64,000 nucleotides of DNA from an uncultured Granulosicoccus sp. Lineage in GTDB: Bacteria; Pseudomonadota; Gammaproteobacteria; Granulosicoccales; Granulosicoccaceae. Positions 1-8,183 of this stretch are shown one piece after another. The first letter of the stretch is position 1. Every line of letters begins with the position of its first letter. The DNA lies in NCBI GenBank assembly GCA_947495035.1, contig CANLXI010000012.1:124001-188000 (forward strand). The letters run 5' to 3'. Position numbers and translations under genes: made by a program. The notes beneath the pieces are model-generated. The model searched no databases and was not told the origin of the DNA. It saw only the letters and a list, made by a program, of their open reading frames with translations.

Positions 1-922
1 CGTGAATGTCACGCCCGAGCCCGTGACCCGTCTTGTGACGGATCCTGTCGGCAAAGGCAGACTCTTCCAGCACGCGGGTGGTGGCGTCGTCCACATCGTG
101 CGCGGTGGCGCCCGGGCGGGTTGCGGCATGGCCTGCCAGATTGGCAGCCAGTACGGTCTGATAGACCTCCGCGCGTGCATCACTGCAATGCTGTACGAAG
201 AAGGTACGAGTGATATCGGCACACAAGCCGCCGGCACGCGCTCCGAAATCGATCAGCAGCGAATCACCGGGCTTGATGGCATAGTCGTCACGCGAATGGG
301 CATGCGGACGAGCCGAATTCTCCGCGGCGGCCACGATCGGTGAAAAGGAAAAGTCCTCGGCTCCTTCACCGAACAGATTCTGCACCAGAATGTTCTCGAT
401 CGCACGTTCCGTCATGCCGACCTTGACCGCATCCAGCGTGTTTGCCAGTGCTCGTTCGGAGATGGCAATCGCCCGGCGCAGAATCTCGATTTCCTCTGCG
501 CTCTTGCACAGACGCAAGGCCGCAATGCATTTCTGGGCGTCATGCACGGACAGACCGGGCGCTGCCTTGCGCAGAGCCTGATCGACAAAGACGCGCATGA
601 CCTGACCTTCCACCCCCACGGAGCCCAGCGGCAGGTGTTGCAGCAGCTTTTCGAAGGCTGGCTGGTAACCATCCTGATCGCGCCAGTCGAACACCTCACC
701 TTCGAAGCCGATCTGTTCGAAGGAGGCCAGCTCCAGATTCGGGACCACGGCAGCCGGCATGCCCATGGCCGGAATGATGATGACCAGCGGTCGCTCGTTC
801 TGGTGAAACTCCTTGCCGAACAATCGCGAGAAGTTGGCACCGGGAACCAGCGCAATGGCATCCAGTGATGCCTTCTGAGCGACGGCGCGGAATGGTTCGT
901 ATCGATCTGTCATGGAGTTCAT
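1..922 (-). CDS. M24-family Xaa-Pro aminopeptidase (3' end cut by window)
   Basis: Cytoplasmic metallopeptidase of the M24 (pita-bread) family, predicted to remove N-terminal residues next to proline. 307 residues are visible and the C-terminus lies beyond base 1. An N-terminal creatinase-like domain occupies roughly residues 5-135 and the catalytic domain starts near 140. The metal ligands Asp225 and Asp236 sit in the family pattern (DFGARAGGLCADITRT), and His300 is in GHGLGRDIH. I start at the ATG at 922; an AAGGA lies only 2 bases upstream, so the ATG at 913 (11 bases from it) is a real alternative. It lies downstream of and parallel to a dipeptide-binding protein gene, suggesting a role in using imported peptides. 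The family call is firm; substrate specificity is not determined. Confidence 0.9.
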   Translation of the reverse strand, partial: MNSMTDRYEPFRAVAQKASLDAIALVPGANFSRLFGKEFHQNERPLVIIIPAMGMPAAVVPNLELASFEQIGFEGEVFDWRDQDGYQPAFEKLLQHLPLGSVGVEGQVMRVFVDQALRKAAPGLSVHDAQKCIAALRLCKSAEEIEILRRAIAISERALANTLDAVKVGMTERAIENILVQNLFGEGAEDFSFSPIVAAAENSARPHAHSRDDYAIKPGDSLLIDFGARAGGLCADITRTFFVQHCSDARAEVYQTVLAANLAGHAATRPGATAHDVDDATTRVLEESAFADRIRHKTGHGLGRDIH

Positions 923-1044
923 GATCCTTCAGTCCTTGGAATTGCACAAGATACAGCCCTGTGGCAAGTCCGGTCATGGGTCGGGCAGGAAAGCTGCCTC
1001 GACAGCTGGAACGGCGGCAAGCTGCACCTTGCCACCAACGAGAA

Positions 1045-1064
1045 ACGGCCGCAGATGCGGCCGT
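1045..1064 (-). terminator. stem-loop terminator after the peptide-binding protein gene
   Basis: A perfect 8-bp GC-rich stem (ACGGCCGC / GCGGCCGT) with a 4-base loop. On the minus strand it is followed by TTCTCG, a short, imperfect T-run. It lies 24 bases after the stop of the DppA-like gene, as expected for an intrinsic or attenuating terminator before the M24 peptidase gene. Confidence 0.6.
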
Positions 1065-1087
1065 CTCCCCGTACCACTCAGGCGAAA

Positions 1088-2686
1088 CTAGTTGGCCAGA
1101 GAAACACCGTAGAAGATGTGACCACCAAAGGGGTCGATCTTGAAGTCCTGGACTTCATTGCGCACGGGCTTGTATACGACCGAGTGAGCAATGGTATCCC
1201 AGGGTGCCTGTTCCTTGAAGATGATCTGGGCTTCTTCATACAGACGTGTGCGTTCGGCCTGGTCAGAGGTGACCTTGGCCTGCTGCAGCAGATCATCGAA
1301 AGGCTTGTAGCACCATTGGGCACGGTTGGCGTTGCCGACCGCATCGCAACCGAGCAGAACCGCCAGGAAGTTGTCAGGGTCACCATTGTCCCCTGTCCAA
1401 CCCAGCAGGACAGCCCCCTTTCGATCCAGTTCCTTGGACAGCTTCAGGTATTCACCCCACTCGTAGGAGACGATTTCGACGTCGACACCAACCTTGGCAA
1501 GGTCTTCCTGCATCACCTCGGCCATCCGTCGTGCGTTCGGGTTGTAGGGGCGCTGCACCGGCATGGCCCAGATTTCCATCTTCAGGTCTTCCACGCCTTC
1601 GGCCGCCAGCATTTCCTTCGCCTTTTCGGGATCGTAGGGATCGTCTACCGTGGCCTCGTTATAGGACCAGATGGTTGGTGGAATGGGGTTCTTGGCAATC
1701 TTGCCCGATCCCTGGAAGACCACATCGAGAATGGCTTGCTTGTTGATGGCCATGTTCAGGGCCTTGCGTACGTTGACATTGTCAAACGGTGCAACCTGGG
1801 TGTTGTAGGCCAGATAACCCACATTCAGACCTTCCTGTTCCATCAGCGTGATGCTGTCATCGCTGGCCATGGCTTCCAGATCGGCAGGGTTCGGGTAAGG
1901 CATGACATGGCACTCGCCGGCCTTCACTTTCTGGTATCGAACCGAGGCATCCGGCGTGATGGCGAAGACCAGATTGTCGATGTCGGCCTTGCCAGCCCAG
2001 TACTCGTCAAATGCCTGATAGCGGATGACGGCATCCTTCTGGTAACCGACGAACTTGAACGGACCGGTGCCGATCGGCTGCTGGTTCAGCAGTTCCGGGG
2101 TTCCGGCTTCCAGCAGGGATGCCGCATATTCCTCGGACAGGATGGAGGCGAAATCCATGGCCAGATTGGCGATCATGGGAGCTTCCGGACGCGTCAGGGA
2201 GAACTTGACCGTCAGGTCGTCAACGGCTTCGATGGACTCGATGAGATCCGGCATGGACATGCCGTTGAAGTATTCCCAGGTACCGCCGGAAACCTGATTG
2301 TAGGGGTTGTCGGCCAGACGCTGGCGCTCGAAGGAGAACACCACGTCGTTGGCGTTCATGTCACGCGTGGGGGTGAAATATTCCGTGGAGTGGAATTTCA
2401 CACCGGGGCGCAGCTTGAACGTATAGGTGAGACCGTCTTCGGACACCTCGTAGCTTTCTGCCAGAGCGGGAACCGTATTGGTCGTGCCGCGTTCGAATTC
2501 CACCAGCTTGTTGTAGATCTGGCGCGAAGACGCATCGAATGTCGTACCGGCCGTGTACAGAGCCGGGTCAAAACCTTCCGGAGACCCTTCGGAGCAGTAC
2601 ACCAGCGTGTCCTGACTCAGGGCCTGGGTGCTGAGACTCAGGCCGAGCAGGCCTAGTCCCATCAATCCGAGCTTGTTAATTGCCAT
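1088..2686 (-). CDS. ABC transporter substrate-binding protein, dipeptide/oligopeptide type (DppA-like)
   Basis: Periplasmic solute-binding protein of family 5 (SBP_bac_5). 532 residues is the normal length for DppA/OppA-type proteins. Residues 1-24 form a Sec signal peptide (hydrophobic LGLMGLGLLGLSLS, cleavage near ALS-Q). The mature start LVYCSEGSPEGFDPALYTAG is characteristic of the DppA branch. Start is the ATG at 2686, with a weak AGGT upstream. No permease or ATPase genes (dppBCDF) adjoin it: the next gene downstream is an M24 peptidase, and a Crp-type regulator diverges upstream. It is either an orphan binding protein serving a distant transporter or the first gene of a split operon. 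The peptide substrate is inferred from family similarity; haem and other ligands are known for relatives. Confidence 0.9.
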   Translation of the reverse strand: MAINKLGLMGLGLLGLSLSTQALSQDTLVYCSEGSPEGFDPALYTAGTTFDASSRQIYNKLVEFERGTTNTVPALAESYEVSEDGLTYTFKLRPGVKFHSTEYFTPTRDMNANDVVFSFERQRLADNPYNQVSGGTWEYFNGMSMPDLIESIEAVDDLTVKFSLTRPEAPMIANLAMDFASILSEEYAASLLEAGTPELLNQQPIGTGPFKFVGYQKDAVIRYQAFDEYWAGKADIDNLVFAITPDASVRYQKVKAGECHVMPYPNPADLEAMASDDSITLMEQEGLNVGYLAYNTQVAPFDNVNVRKALNMAINKQAILDVVFQGSGKIAKNPIPPTIWSYNEATVDDPYDPEKAKEMLAAEGVEDLKMEIWAMPVQRPYNPNARRMAEVMQEDLAKVGVDVEIVSYEWGEYLKLSKELDRKGAVLLGWTGDNGDPDNFLAVLLGCDAVGNANRAQWCYKPFDDLLQQAKVTSDQAERTRLYEEAQIIFKEQAPWDTIAHSVVYKPVRNEVQDFKIDPFGGHIFYGVSLAN

Positions 2687-2864
2687 TATCAGTTCTACCT
2701 ATCAATGATGAAGAGTTCAACGGCAAGGCAGCTGTCCTTGCCAGCGCTCACTCGTGTACGACGGTGAGATCCCGATCAGTGTACCTCAGCATGATGATTC
2801 AGACATAAACCCGTGCCTGAGACACGACAAATCCGCCGAGACCCGTATCACCCTTCCCAGGGTT

Positions 2865-2873
2865 GCTAGAATG
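2865..2873 (+). promoter_or_regulatory. candidate extended -10 promoter for the Crp/Fnr regulator
   Basis: TGCTAGAAT matches the extended -10 pattern TGnTAtAAT, 36 bases before the ATG at 2909, in the 222-bp divergent region with the DppA-like gene. No good -35 hexamer is visible, which is tolerated by extended -10 promoters. Identified by eye only. Confidence 0.35.
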
Positions 2874-2908
2874 TAGAAGAGCATCCGCTGACAGAGCCAG
2901 ATCCACTC

Positions 2909-3574
2909 ATGACAAGCAACATCGAATTGCTCCGACACGTCGACCTGTTCGAGCACCTCACCGAGGAGCAGCTGTCCGATCTTGCCGCACAGGCGCGCGA
3001 GCTCAGTTTCAGAAAGCACGCCATCATGATGACCGAAGGCGATGCCGGTGAATCCATGTATGTGATCAGAAGCGGTTCGGTCAAGGTGTTCGTCAGTGAC
3101 GAGGAAGGCCGTGAACTGGTCCTCTACCAACAGGGCCCCGGCGCCGTCATCGGGGATATCTCACTGCTCGATGACGAACCTCGTTCGGCCTCTGTCAGCA
3201 CGCTCGAAGCCACCACGGCACTGATGATCGGCAAGCAGGCCTTTCTGGATTGTCTGCGTGCCAGCCCGGAAATGGCCATCAACATCATTCGCTCACTGAC
3301 GCAGCGACTGCGCGACGCCACCGAAGGCAGCCGCAGCCTGGCACTGGACAATGTCTATCGCCGACTGGCCGACAAGCTGCAGGAACTGTGTATCGAGCGC
3401 GAAGGAATGCCTCCCGTCATGCCTCGCAAGTACTCACACCAGGAGCTGGGCAACATGATCGGCGCATCTCGGGAAATGGTCGGCAAGGTGATGGCGGAAC
3501 TGGTCAAGGGCGACTATATCGAGCTGCGCGACGGCTGCATTCACCTGATGAAGAAACTGCCTCGCAACTGGTAG
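2909..3574 (+). CDS. Crp/Fnr family transcriptional regulator
   Basis: 221-residue cytoplasmic DNA-binding regulator. An N-terminal cyclic-nucleotide-binding fold (about residues 8-125) carries GDAGESMYVIRSGSVKVF and PGAVIGDISLLDDEPRSASV, close to the phosphate-binding cassette of cAMP-binding members, including the Arg-Ser/Ala pair. A dimerisation helix follows, then a winged HTH (about 145-215) with recognition helix SHQELGNMIGASREMVGKVM. There are no Fnr-type N-terminal cysteines, so it is not an oxygen sensor of that type. It diverges from the DppA-like gene and could regulate it. The family assignment is secure; whether it binds cAMP or another ligand is open. Confidence 0.93.
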   Translation: MTSNIELLRHVDLFEHLTEEQLSDLAAQARELSFRKHAIMMTEGDAGESMYVIRSGSVKVFVSDEEGRELVLYQQGPGAVIGDISLLDDEPRSASVSTLEATTALMIGKQAFLDCLRASPEMAINIIRSLTQRLRDATEGSRSLALDNVYRRLADKLQELCIEREGMPPVMPRKYSHQELGNMIGASREMVGKVMAELVKGDYIELRDGCIHLMKKLPRNW

Positions 3575-3994
3575 CTTCTGCACAGCGGGTCCGGCAAGGG
3601 CCAGCGTGCCATCACGGACCTGGCCTTGTAGCCTGGCCCTGCCAGCCCTGAACTCATCGGACGGACATCGCTCGACCGGTAATCGCCACCCACTTGAAAA
3701 CCGGTAGCAATCCGCTCATCGGTTCGCGGAGTTGCGAAGTCCGGCAACGGCCAGCCAAAAGAACAGGCAAACCTGTAGCCCCTGACGTTCTATAATGATG
3801 CGCCGTGAATCACGGCTTCTCATGAACCTTTTCGACAGGATGTCGTCAAGATCTGTTCGGACAGGCGCCAAAAGCAGTCTGTCATTGATCATATCCCCCG
3901 GCAAGCGGTCCCGCTTCCAGAGCACGACAATACTACTCTGGCTTGATTGCCGCACCTATCATGCTCCCGCAGCACGCAGAGAACCCACGCAGCC
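3575..3994. other. 420-bp intergenic region, no gene recognised
   Basis: I find no convincing coding sequence here. A TATAAT hexamer lies at 3791-3796 without a good -35. Just downstream, at 3802-3816, is an odd-centred perfect dyad (GCCGTGA, A, TCACGGC) that could be an operator near a transcription start. This would leave a leader of about 190 bases before the lipoprotein gene. Most of the rest is unremarkable. Confidence 0.5.
3802..3816. promoter_or_regulatory. 15-bp palindrome near a TATAAT hexamer (possible operator)
   Basis: GCCGTGA and TCACGGC are perfect inverted repeats around a single A, 6 bases downstream of TATAAT at 3791-3796. The position suits an operator or a leader hairpin for the downstream lipoprotein gene. 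No regulator is assigned. Confidence 0.3.
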
Positions 3995-4906
3995 ATGCTC
4001 ACGAAGAACAAGCTCTCCCGCATTCTTGCTTTGTCGATTCCCCTGAGCGGTCTAGCCGCCTGTGGTGGCGGTGGCAGTGGTGGCGAATCGAATTTTCTCG
4101 CTGATGACCCCGTCCCCAATTTCTCGTTTGCGGTGGACAGTGACTTCGCCAGTCAGACTTCTGAGGACTTCATCGCCTTTGTCGAAGAGGACCTCGGCAA
4201 CTCCGTCGAGACTCTCAATCGTATCCAGAATTTCTTCAACAATACAACCATTCCGGTCAGCTACACAGCGTGCGAGGAAGCCAACGCCTTCTATTCACTG
4301 CTGGACCGCTCGATCACACTCTGCCATGAGCTGACCAATCTGGGTTACAACTACTACCTGCAGCAGGACGAAGAAACGCTCGATGAGGAAAGCCGGCAGG
4401 CTATCGCCTTCAACCGGGCCTTCGCGATGATGAATTTCGTGCTGTATCACGAAATGGGTCATGCCATGGATGACCTTCGGGAGCTGGGTATCGGTGGCAA
4501 TTTCGAATCGGTCGCCGACGCCATTTCCGTGGTGCTGTCCGTGCAGACCGGCCAACCTCAAGCGGGCATATACGGGGGACTGTTCTTCCTCATCGACACC
4601 AATGCCAGCTTTGGCGACGAACACATCGGTGGAGCAGACAGAGCCGGCGATATTCTCTGCTGGACCATCGGCAGCAGCTCTCTCGTGGCCGCCGCCTTTC
4701 CCAGCGCCACGGACTTGTTCAACAATGAAGGCAGGGACTGCGTCGGTGAATACGCCAACCAGCACGAGTTTGTGACCCAGCTGATTCCGTTTCTGGACGA
4801 AGTACCGCCCAAGAGCGCACTGAAAACCAGCGAAGCCGCACTGGCGGCGGAATTTGCAGGCATGGACGACTACATGGTCGAAATGCTGGGCAGCAGAGAC
4901 CGGTAG
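3995..4906 (+). CDS. putative lipoprotein metallopeptidase (DUF4344-like)
   Basis: 303-residue predicted lipoprotein. A hydrophobic signal ends in the lipobox LAAC with Cys23, followed by a flexible GGGGSGG linker. The HExxH zinc motif is H152-E-M-G-H156, followed by AMDD, and the later segment DILCWTIGSS resembles the conserved C-terminal part of DUF4344 putative metallopeptidases. I start at the ATG at 3995 because that places the signal peptide at the N-terminus; an upstream in-frame TTG would add 16 residues with no signal character. It is probably anchored in the outer or inner membrane, facing the periplasm. Substrate and role are unknown. It stands alone between a Crp-type regulator and a convergent cupin gene. 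Confidence 0.8.
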   Translation: MLTKNKLSRILALSIPLSGLAACGGGGSGGESNFLADDPVPNFSFAVDSDFASQTSEDFIAFVEEDLGNSVETLNRIQNFFNNTTIPVSYTACEEANAFYSLLDRSITLCHELTNLGYNYYLQQDEETLDEESRQAIAFNRAFAMMNFVLYHEMGHAMDDLRELGIGGNFESVADAISVVLSVQTGQPQAGIYGGLFFLIDTNASFGDEHIGGADRAGDILCWTIGSSSLVAAAFPSATDLFNNEGRDCVGEYANQHEFVTQLIPFLDEVPPKSALKTSEAALAAEFAGMDDYMVEMLGSRDR

Positions 4907-4948
4907 ACAAATCCGATGGCGGACAATGCCGAGGCCTGAGCAATGCCG

Positions 4949-5440
4949 CTACTTGGCACCAGCCGATGATTCCGGTACGACGATGGCCTCATGCTCCACC
5001 AGATTCCATGGCAGAGCTGCGCTGCGATAGAGGCGTTTTCCGAGTTTCGGGTAGTCGCCTGTATCGTGAGCCAGGCGCTCTCCCACGACCAGGCAGATCA
5101 GGGGTTCGCTGCCGGTATTTCTGAGGCTATGGGGCAGCCCGCCCTTGCGGTAGCCAATGAAGTCACCGGCACTGATGGGAAATTGCTCATCGCCGATACA
5201 GGCGGTGGCTTCCCCCGACAGCACATAGACACATTCATCTTCGTGATGATGCACATGATGCTCCGTGCTCTCACAACCGGGAGGCACGTCGATCAGATGC
5301 ACCCCGAAGCCGGTCAATCCGGTCAGATCGCCCAGGGACTTGTTGTTCCGCCGTGCATTGGCGTTCAGAAAATGCTGCTTGTCCACTCCCGGCATCTGAC
5401 TGATGTCGTCGGCAGTTACCAGATAGCGTTGATCGCTCAT
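4949..5440 (-). CDS. cupin-domain protein
   Basis: 163-residue single-domain cupin. The first cupin motif is visible as STEHHVHHHEDECVYVLSGE, with the His-rich metal site and Glu, and the second around residue 105 (GLPHSLRNTGSEPLICLVVGER). The start at 5440 is favoured by an AGGA nine bases upstream; upstream in-frame codons lack one. Such proteins often bind a metal and act as small isomerases, dioxygenases or sensors, and this sequence does not decide which. It follows the AI-2E family gene on the same strand with a 137-bp gap and converges on the lipoprotein gene. Confidence 0.85.
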   Translation of the reverse strand: MSDQRYLVTADDISQMPGVDKQHFLNANARRNNKSLGDLTGLTGFGVHLIDVPPGCESTEHHVHHHEDECVYVLSGEATACIGDEQFPISAGDFIGYRKGGLPHSLRNTGSEPLICLVVGERLAHDTGDYPKLGKRLYRSAALPWNLVEHEAIVVPESSAGAK

Positions 5441-5576
5441 GCGTGTATCCTGCGGTTCAAGGCGGGTGCCGGCAGGCAACCCCGCTCGATGACGTTACAG
5501 CGATACTGACAACGCTGCAAGCGCGACATGGGCGGCCGTCAGTCAGGACAGCAGCCCGAGTTGCGATCCCGCCCGC

Positions 5577-6986
5577 TCAGGAACGCCGCCGCCGACGCCG
5601 ACGTCGCCGACTGCTGGCAACAGGCGGATCCGTGCGCGATTCCGCAAGCGGCTCTGCCATCGGTGTTGCCGATGGTTCCGCAGGCGTTGCCGAATGCTTA
5701 TCCACCGACTTATCCACAGGCTCTGCGGCGTGTCCGTCATCCGACAGATCGATGGTCAAGGGCTCGCCAGTCAGTGAAACCGCATTGCGCTGCACTGCCG
5801 CCCCCCTGTCGGTACCCTCGTCTGCAGCCAGCTCGGCCTCTGCTGCCGCTTCCTGCTGACGGGGCTTCTGCCCCCCCATGCGTTCCAGCGTCTCATGCGG
5901 AAACTCGATGGCGCCGCGACGCGGTCGGAAAGCCGTCGTCGGCAGCCAGTCCTTGAATTCATGCCCGTACAGCTCCCACAGGGTGACGAACAAAGCGGCG
6001 ATGATCGGCCCGATGACGAAGCCCATGAAGCCGAACATCAGCAATCCACCCAGGGTACTGAAGAAGATCAGCAATTCATGCAGTTGCGTATCGTTGCCTA
6101 CCAGCTTGGGTCGCAGCAGATTATCCACAGTCCCCACCACCACAATGCAGAACACACTCACGGCAACCGCTTCAACCAGATTGCCCCCCACTATCAGATA
6201 GATGACGGCCGGTATCCAGATCAGGGCGGTACCCACACCCGGCACGACCGACAACACCATCATGGCCACAGCCCAGAACAGGGAACTGGGGATTCCGGCG
6301 AAATACAGGGCCAGACCGGCCAGCGCTCCCTGCAGGAATCCGATGACCGCCGTTCCCTTGAGCGTCGCCCGTGTTACCGACGTGAACCGCTGCAGCAGCT
6401 TGGTCTCGTCCTCGTCATTCAGCGGGAGGTAGTACAGCATGTAGAACAGCAGGCGGTCGCCATCGATCAGGAAGAAGAACAGGGTGTACAGAACGATCAT
6501 GACACTCAACAGAACGTTGAATGTGCCGAAGGTGATGGATTGCAACGCATTCACCATCCAGCCACTGACCAGTCCGGCCAGATCTCCCAGGCGACTCAGA
6601 GCCTGCTCGCGATAGGGCTCGATGTGCTCGTAGAACGGCAGACCTTCCAGCGTTTCGGTGATCAGACCGGGGGTAGCGAGCTGCTGACGTACCCAGGGCA
6701 CGGCCGTTTCCGCGATATCCAGCGCCTGCGAAGTCACGGTACCCAGCAGCAGGCTCAGAGGCACCATGACGAACAAGATGATGGTCAGCAGGGTCAGTGC
6801 AGAAGCCAGCCCGGGACGCTCGCCAATGACCGAGAGAATCTTGTGGTACAGCGGCGAGAACAGGGCGGCAAACAGGGCGGCGATGAACACGGCCTGCAGA
6901 AAGGGTTTGATCAGTGCCAGAAACAGCAGCGTGATACCAATCAGCAGCAGGATCAGGACACCGCGATTGACGAGGCGTTGTTGCAT
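5577..6986 (-). CDS. AI-2E/PerM family membrane protein with polybasic C-terminus
   Basis: 469-residue inner-membrane protein of the AI-2E transporter (former UPF0118/PerM) family. Several hydrophobic segments are evident: residues 8-45, then about 150-175, 205-275 and 300-335. The family signature GFLQGALAGLALYFAGIPSS is present, followed by VVPGVGTALIWIPAVIYL. Beyond about residue 350 there is an unusual soluble tail of more than 100 residues, acidic and Ala/Glu-rich, ending in nine consecutive arginines before a final serine. Transport of AI-2 is proven for only a few members, so substrate is unknown. The polybasic tail could bind nucleic acid or acidic lipid head groups, which is inference. 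Confidence 0.88.
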   Translation of the reverse strand: MQQRLVNRGVLILLLIGITLLFLALIKPFLQAVFIAALFAALFSPLYHKILSVIGERPGLASALTLLTIILFVMVPLSLLLGTVTSQALDIAETAVPWVRQQLATPGLITETLEGLPFYEHIEPYREQALSRLGDLAGLVSGWMVNALQSITFGTFNVLLSVMIVLYTLFFFLIDGDRLLFYMLYYLPLNDEDETKLLQRFTSVTRATLKGTAVIGFLQGALAGLALYFAGIPSSLFWAVAMMVLSVVPGVGTALIWIPAVIYLIVGGNLVEAVAVSVFCIVVVGTVDNLLRPKLVGNDTQLHELLIFFSTLGGLLMFGFMGFVIGPIIAALFVTLWELYGHEFKDWLPTTAFRPRRGAIEFPHETLERMGGQKPRQQEAAAEAELAADEGTDRGAAVQRNAVSLTGEPLTIDLSDDGHAAEPVDKSVDKHSATPAEPSATPMAEPLAESRTDPPVASSRRRRRRRRRS

Positions 6987-7099
6987 GAGACGTTCACTGA
7001 CTCGGGGGTGAGGCCATTATAGGGTGAGCGGTGGACACTCAGCGTGTCATTGCATCAAGCTATCCCGAACAGCTCGGGCTGTGGCCGGCGACGCCGATA

Positions 7100-8011
7100 T
7101 CAGCCGTTGATTGCCAGGTACAGGGAGTAGAGCGAGCTGGTTCCGCAGATGAACAGACGATTGCGCCGGGGGCCACCGAAGGTGACGTTGGCCACCAGCT
7201 CCGGGATGCGGATCTTGCCGATCAGCTGACCTGCGGCGTTCAGGCAATGCACGCCATCGGCGGCACTGGTCCAGATGCGGCCACCCAGGTCGACCCGAAA
7301 CCCGTCGAACAGACCCGCCGTACACTCGGCCAGCACCCGCGACTCGCCCAGACTCCTGCCATCATCGGACACCTGCAGGGCACGGATGTGTTTCGGTCCA
7401 TCGGGCGCATGGGAGGCGCCGGTATCGGCAATGTACAGTAGGGATTCATCGGGCGAGAAGGCCAGACCATTGGGCTTGACGAAATCTGACGCCACCACAC
7501 TCAGGCTGCCATCGGGATCGATGCGGTACACCTGACAGGGCAATTCGGGTTCGGCGCTTTCCCCTTCATAGTCACTCATGATGCCGTAGCTGGGGTCGGT
7601 GAACCAGATGGAACCGTCCGACTTGACCACCACGTCATTCGGCGAATTCAGTGATCGACCCTCGAATTCGCTGGCCAGTACACGGATCGAACCATCATGT
7701 TCGGTGCGCGTGACGCGTCGGGTCAGGTGCTCGCAACTGACCAGACGTCCTTGTGCGTCCACGGTATTGCCGTTGCTGAACTGGCTGGGCTGGCGGAAAA
7801 CCGCGACATGTCCGGATGCTTCGTCGAAACGCATCATGCGATTGTTGGGAATATCAGACCAGACAAGATAACGGCTGGCGGCAAACCAGGCAGGGCCTTC
7901 CGACCAACGGGCGCCTGTCCACAGCCGCTCGACCCGGGCATGCCCGATCAGACACTCGGCAAATGACGGATCGATGACTTCCAGTTCGCATCCTTCCAGC
8001 TCCCCGTACAT
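7100..8011 (-). CDS. SMP-30/gluconolactonase family protein
   Basis: 303-residue cytoplasmic six-bladed beta-propeller lactonase of the SMP-30/regucalcin family. Metal-site motifs are visible: WSEGPAW with the Glu ligand, NSPNDVVV with the Asn ligand, and KPNGLAFSPDESLLYIADT. Start at ATG 8011 is chosen because GAGGAG (8022-8027) lies 10 bases upstream; an earlier in-frame ATG at 8062 would overlap the predicted operator. It diverges from a LacI-type repressor gene next to gluconokinase, so hydrolysis of glucono-1,5-lactone to gluconate is the likely role, though other sugar lactones are possible. Confidence 0.9.
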   Translation of the reverse strand: MYGELEGCELEVIDPSFAECLIGHARVERLWTGARWSEGPAWFAASRYLVWSDIPNNRMMRFDEASGHVAVFRQPSQFSNGNTVDAQGRLVSCEHLTRRVTRTEHDGSIRVLASEFEGRSLNSPNDVVVKSDGSIWFTDPSYGIMSDYEGESAEPELPCQVYRIDPDGSLSVVASDFVKPNGLAFSPDESLLYIADTGASHAPDGPKHIRALQVSDDGRSLGESRVLAECTAGLFDGFRVDLGGRIWTSAADGVHCLNAAGQLIGKIRIPELVANVTFGGPRRNRLFICGTSSLYSLYLAING

Positions 8012-8047
8012 GGTGTCAGTGCTCCTCAAGCCTTGATGAATCAATGG

Positions 8048-8061
8048 TGTTAACGCTATCA
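8048..8061. promoter_or_regulatory. LacI-family operator between the lactonase and repressor genes
   Basis: TGTTAACGCTATCA is a 14-bp imperfect dyad centred on CG (6-bp half-sites TGTTAA and TGATAG), the usual architecture of LacI-family operators. It lies 36 bp from the lactonase start and 122 bp from the repressor start, where it could control both. Inferred from sequence only. Confidence 0.55.
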
Positions 8062-8183
8062 TCGCATACTTCCTTAGCGACCAAAGTGGCTTTCATCCGT
8101 TCGACCCTCAGCCGCTCTCGCGCTGCCGCCCGCGCATCCACCCCTGCATTCACACGCACTGACCAACGGACCATCCAGCACCC

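Noticed and set aside
1055-2656. Long open frame on the plus strand opposite the DppA-like gene
   Set aside because: It mirrors the codon pattern of the real gene on the other strand, has no recognisable motifs, and the DppA-like protein has a signal peptide and family sequence.
5895-7022. Plus-strand frame rich in Gln, His and Arg opposite the AI-2E-family gene
   Set aside because: The composition is what antisense reading of a membrane protein gives; no start signal or domain.
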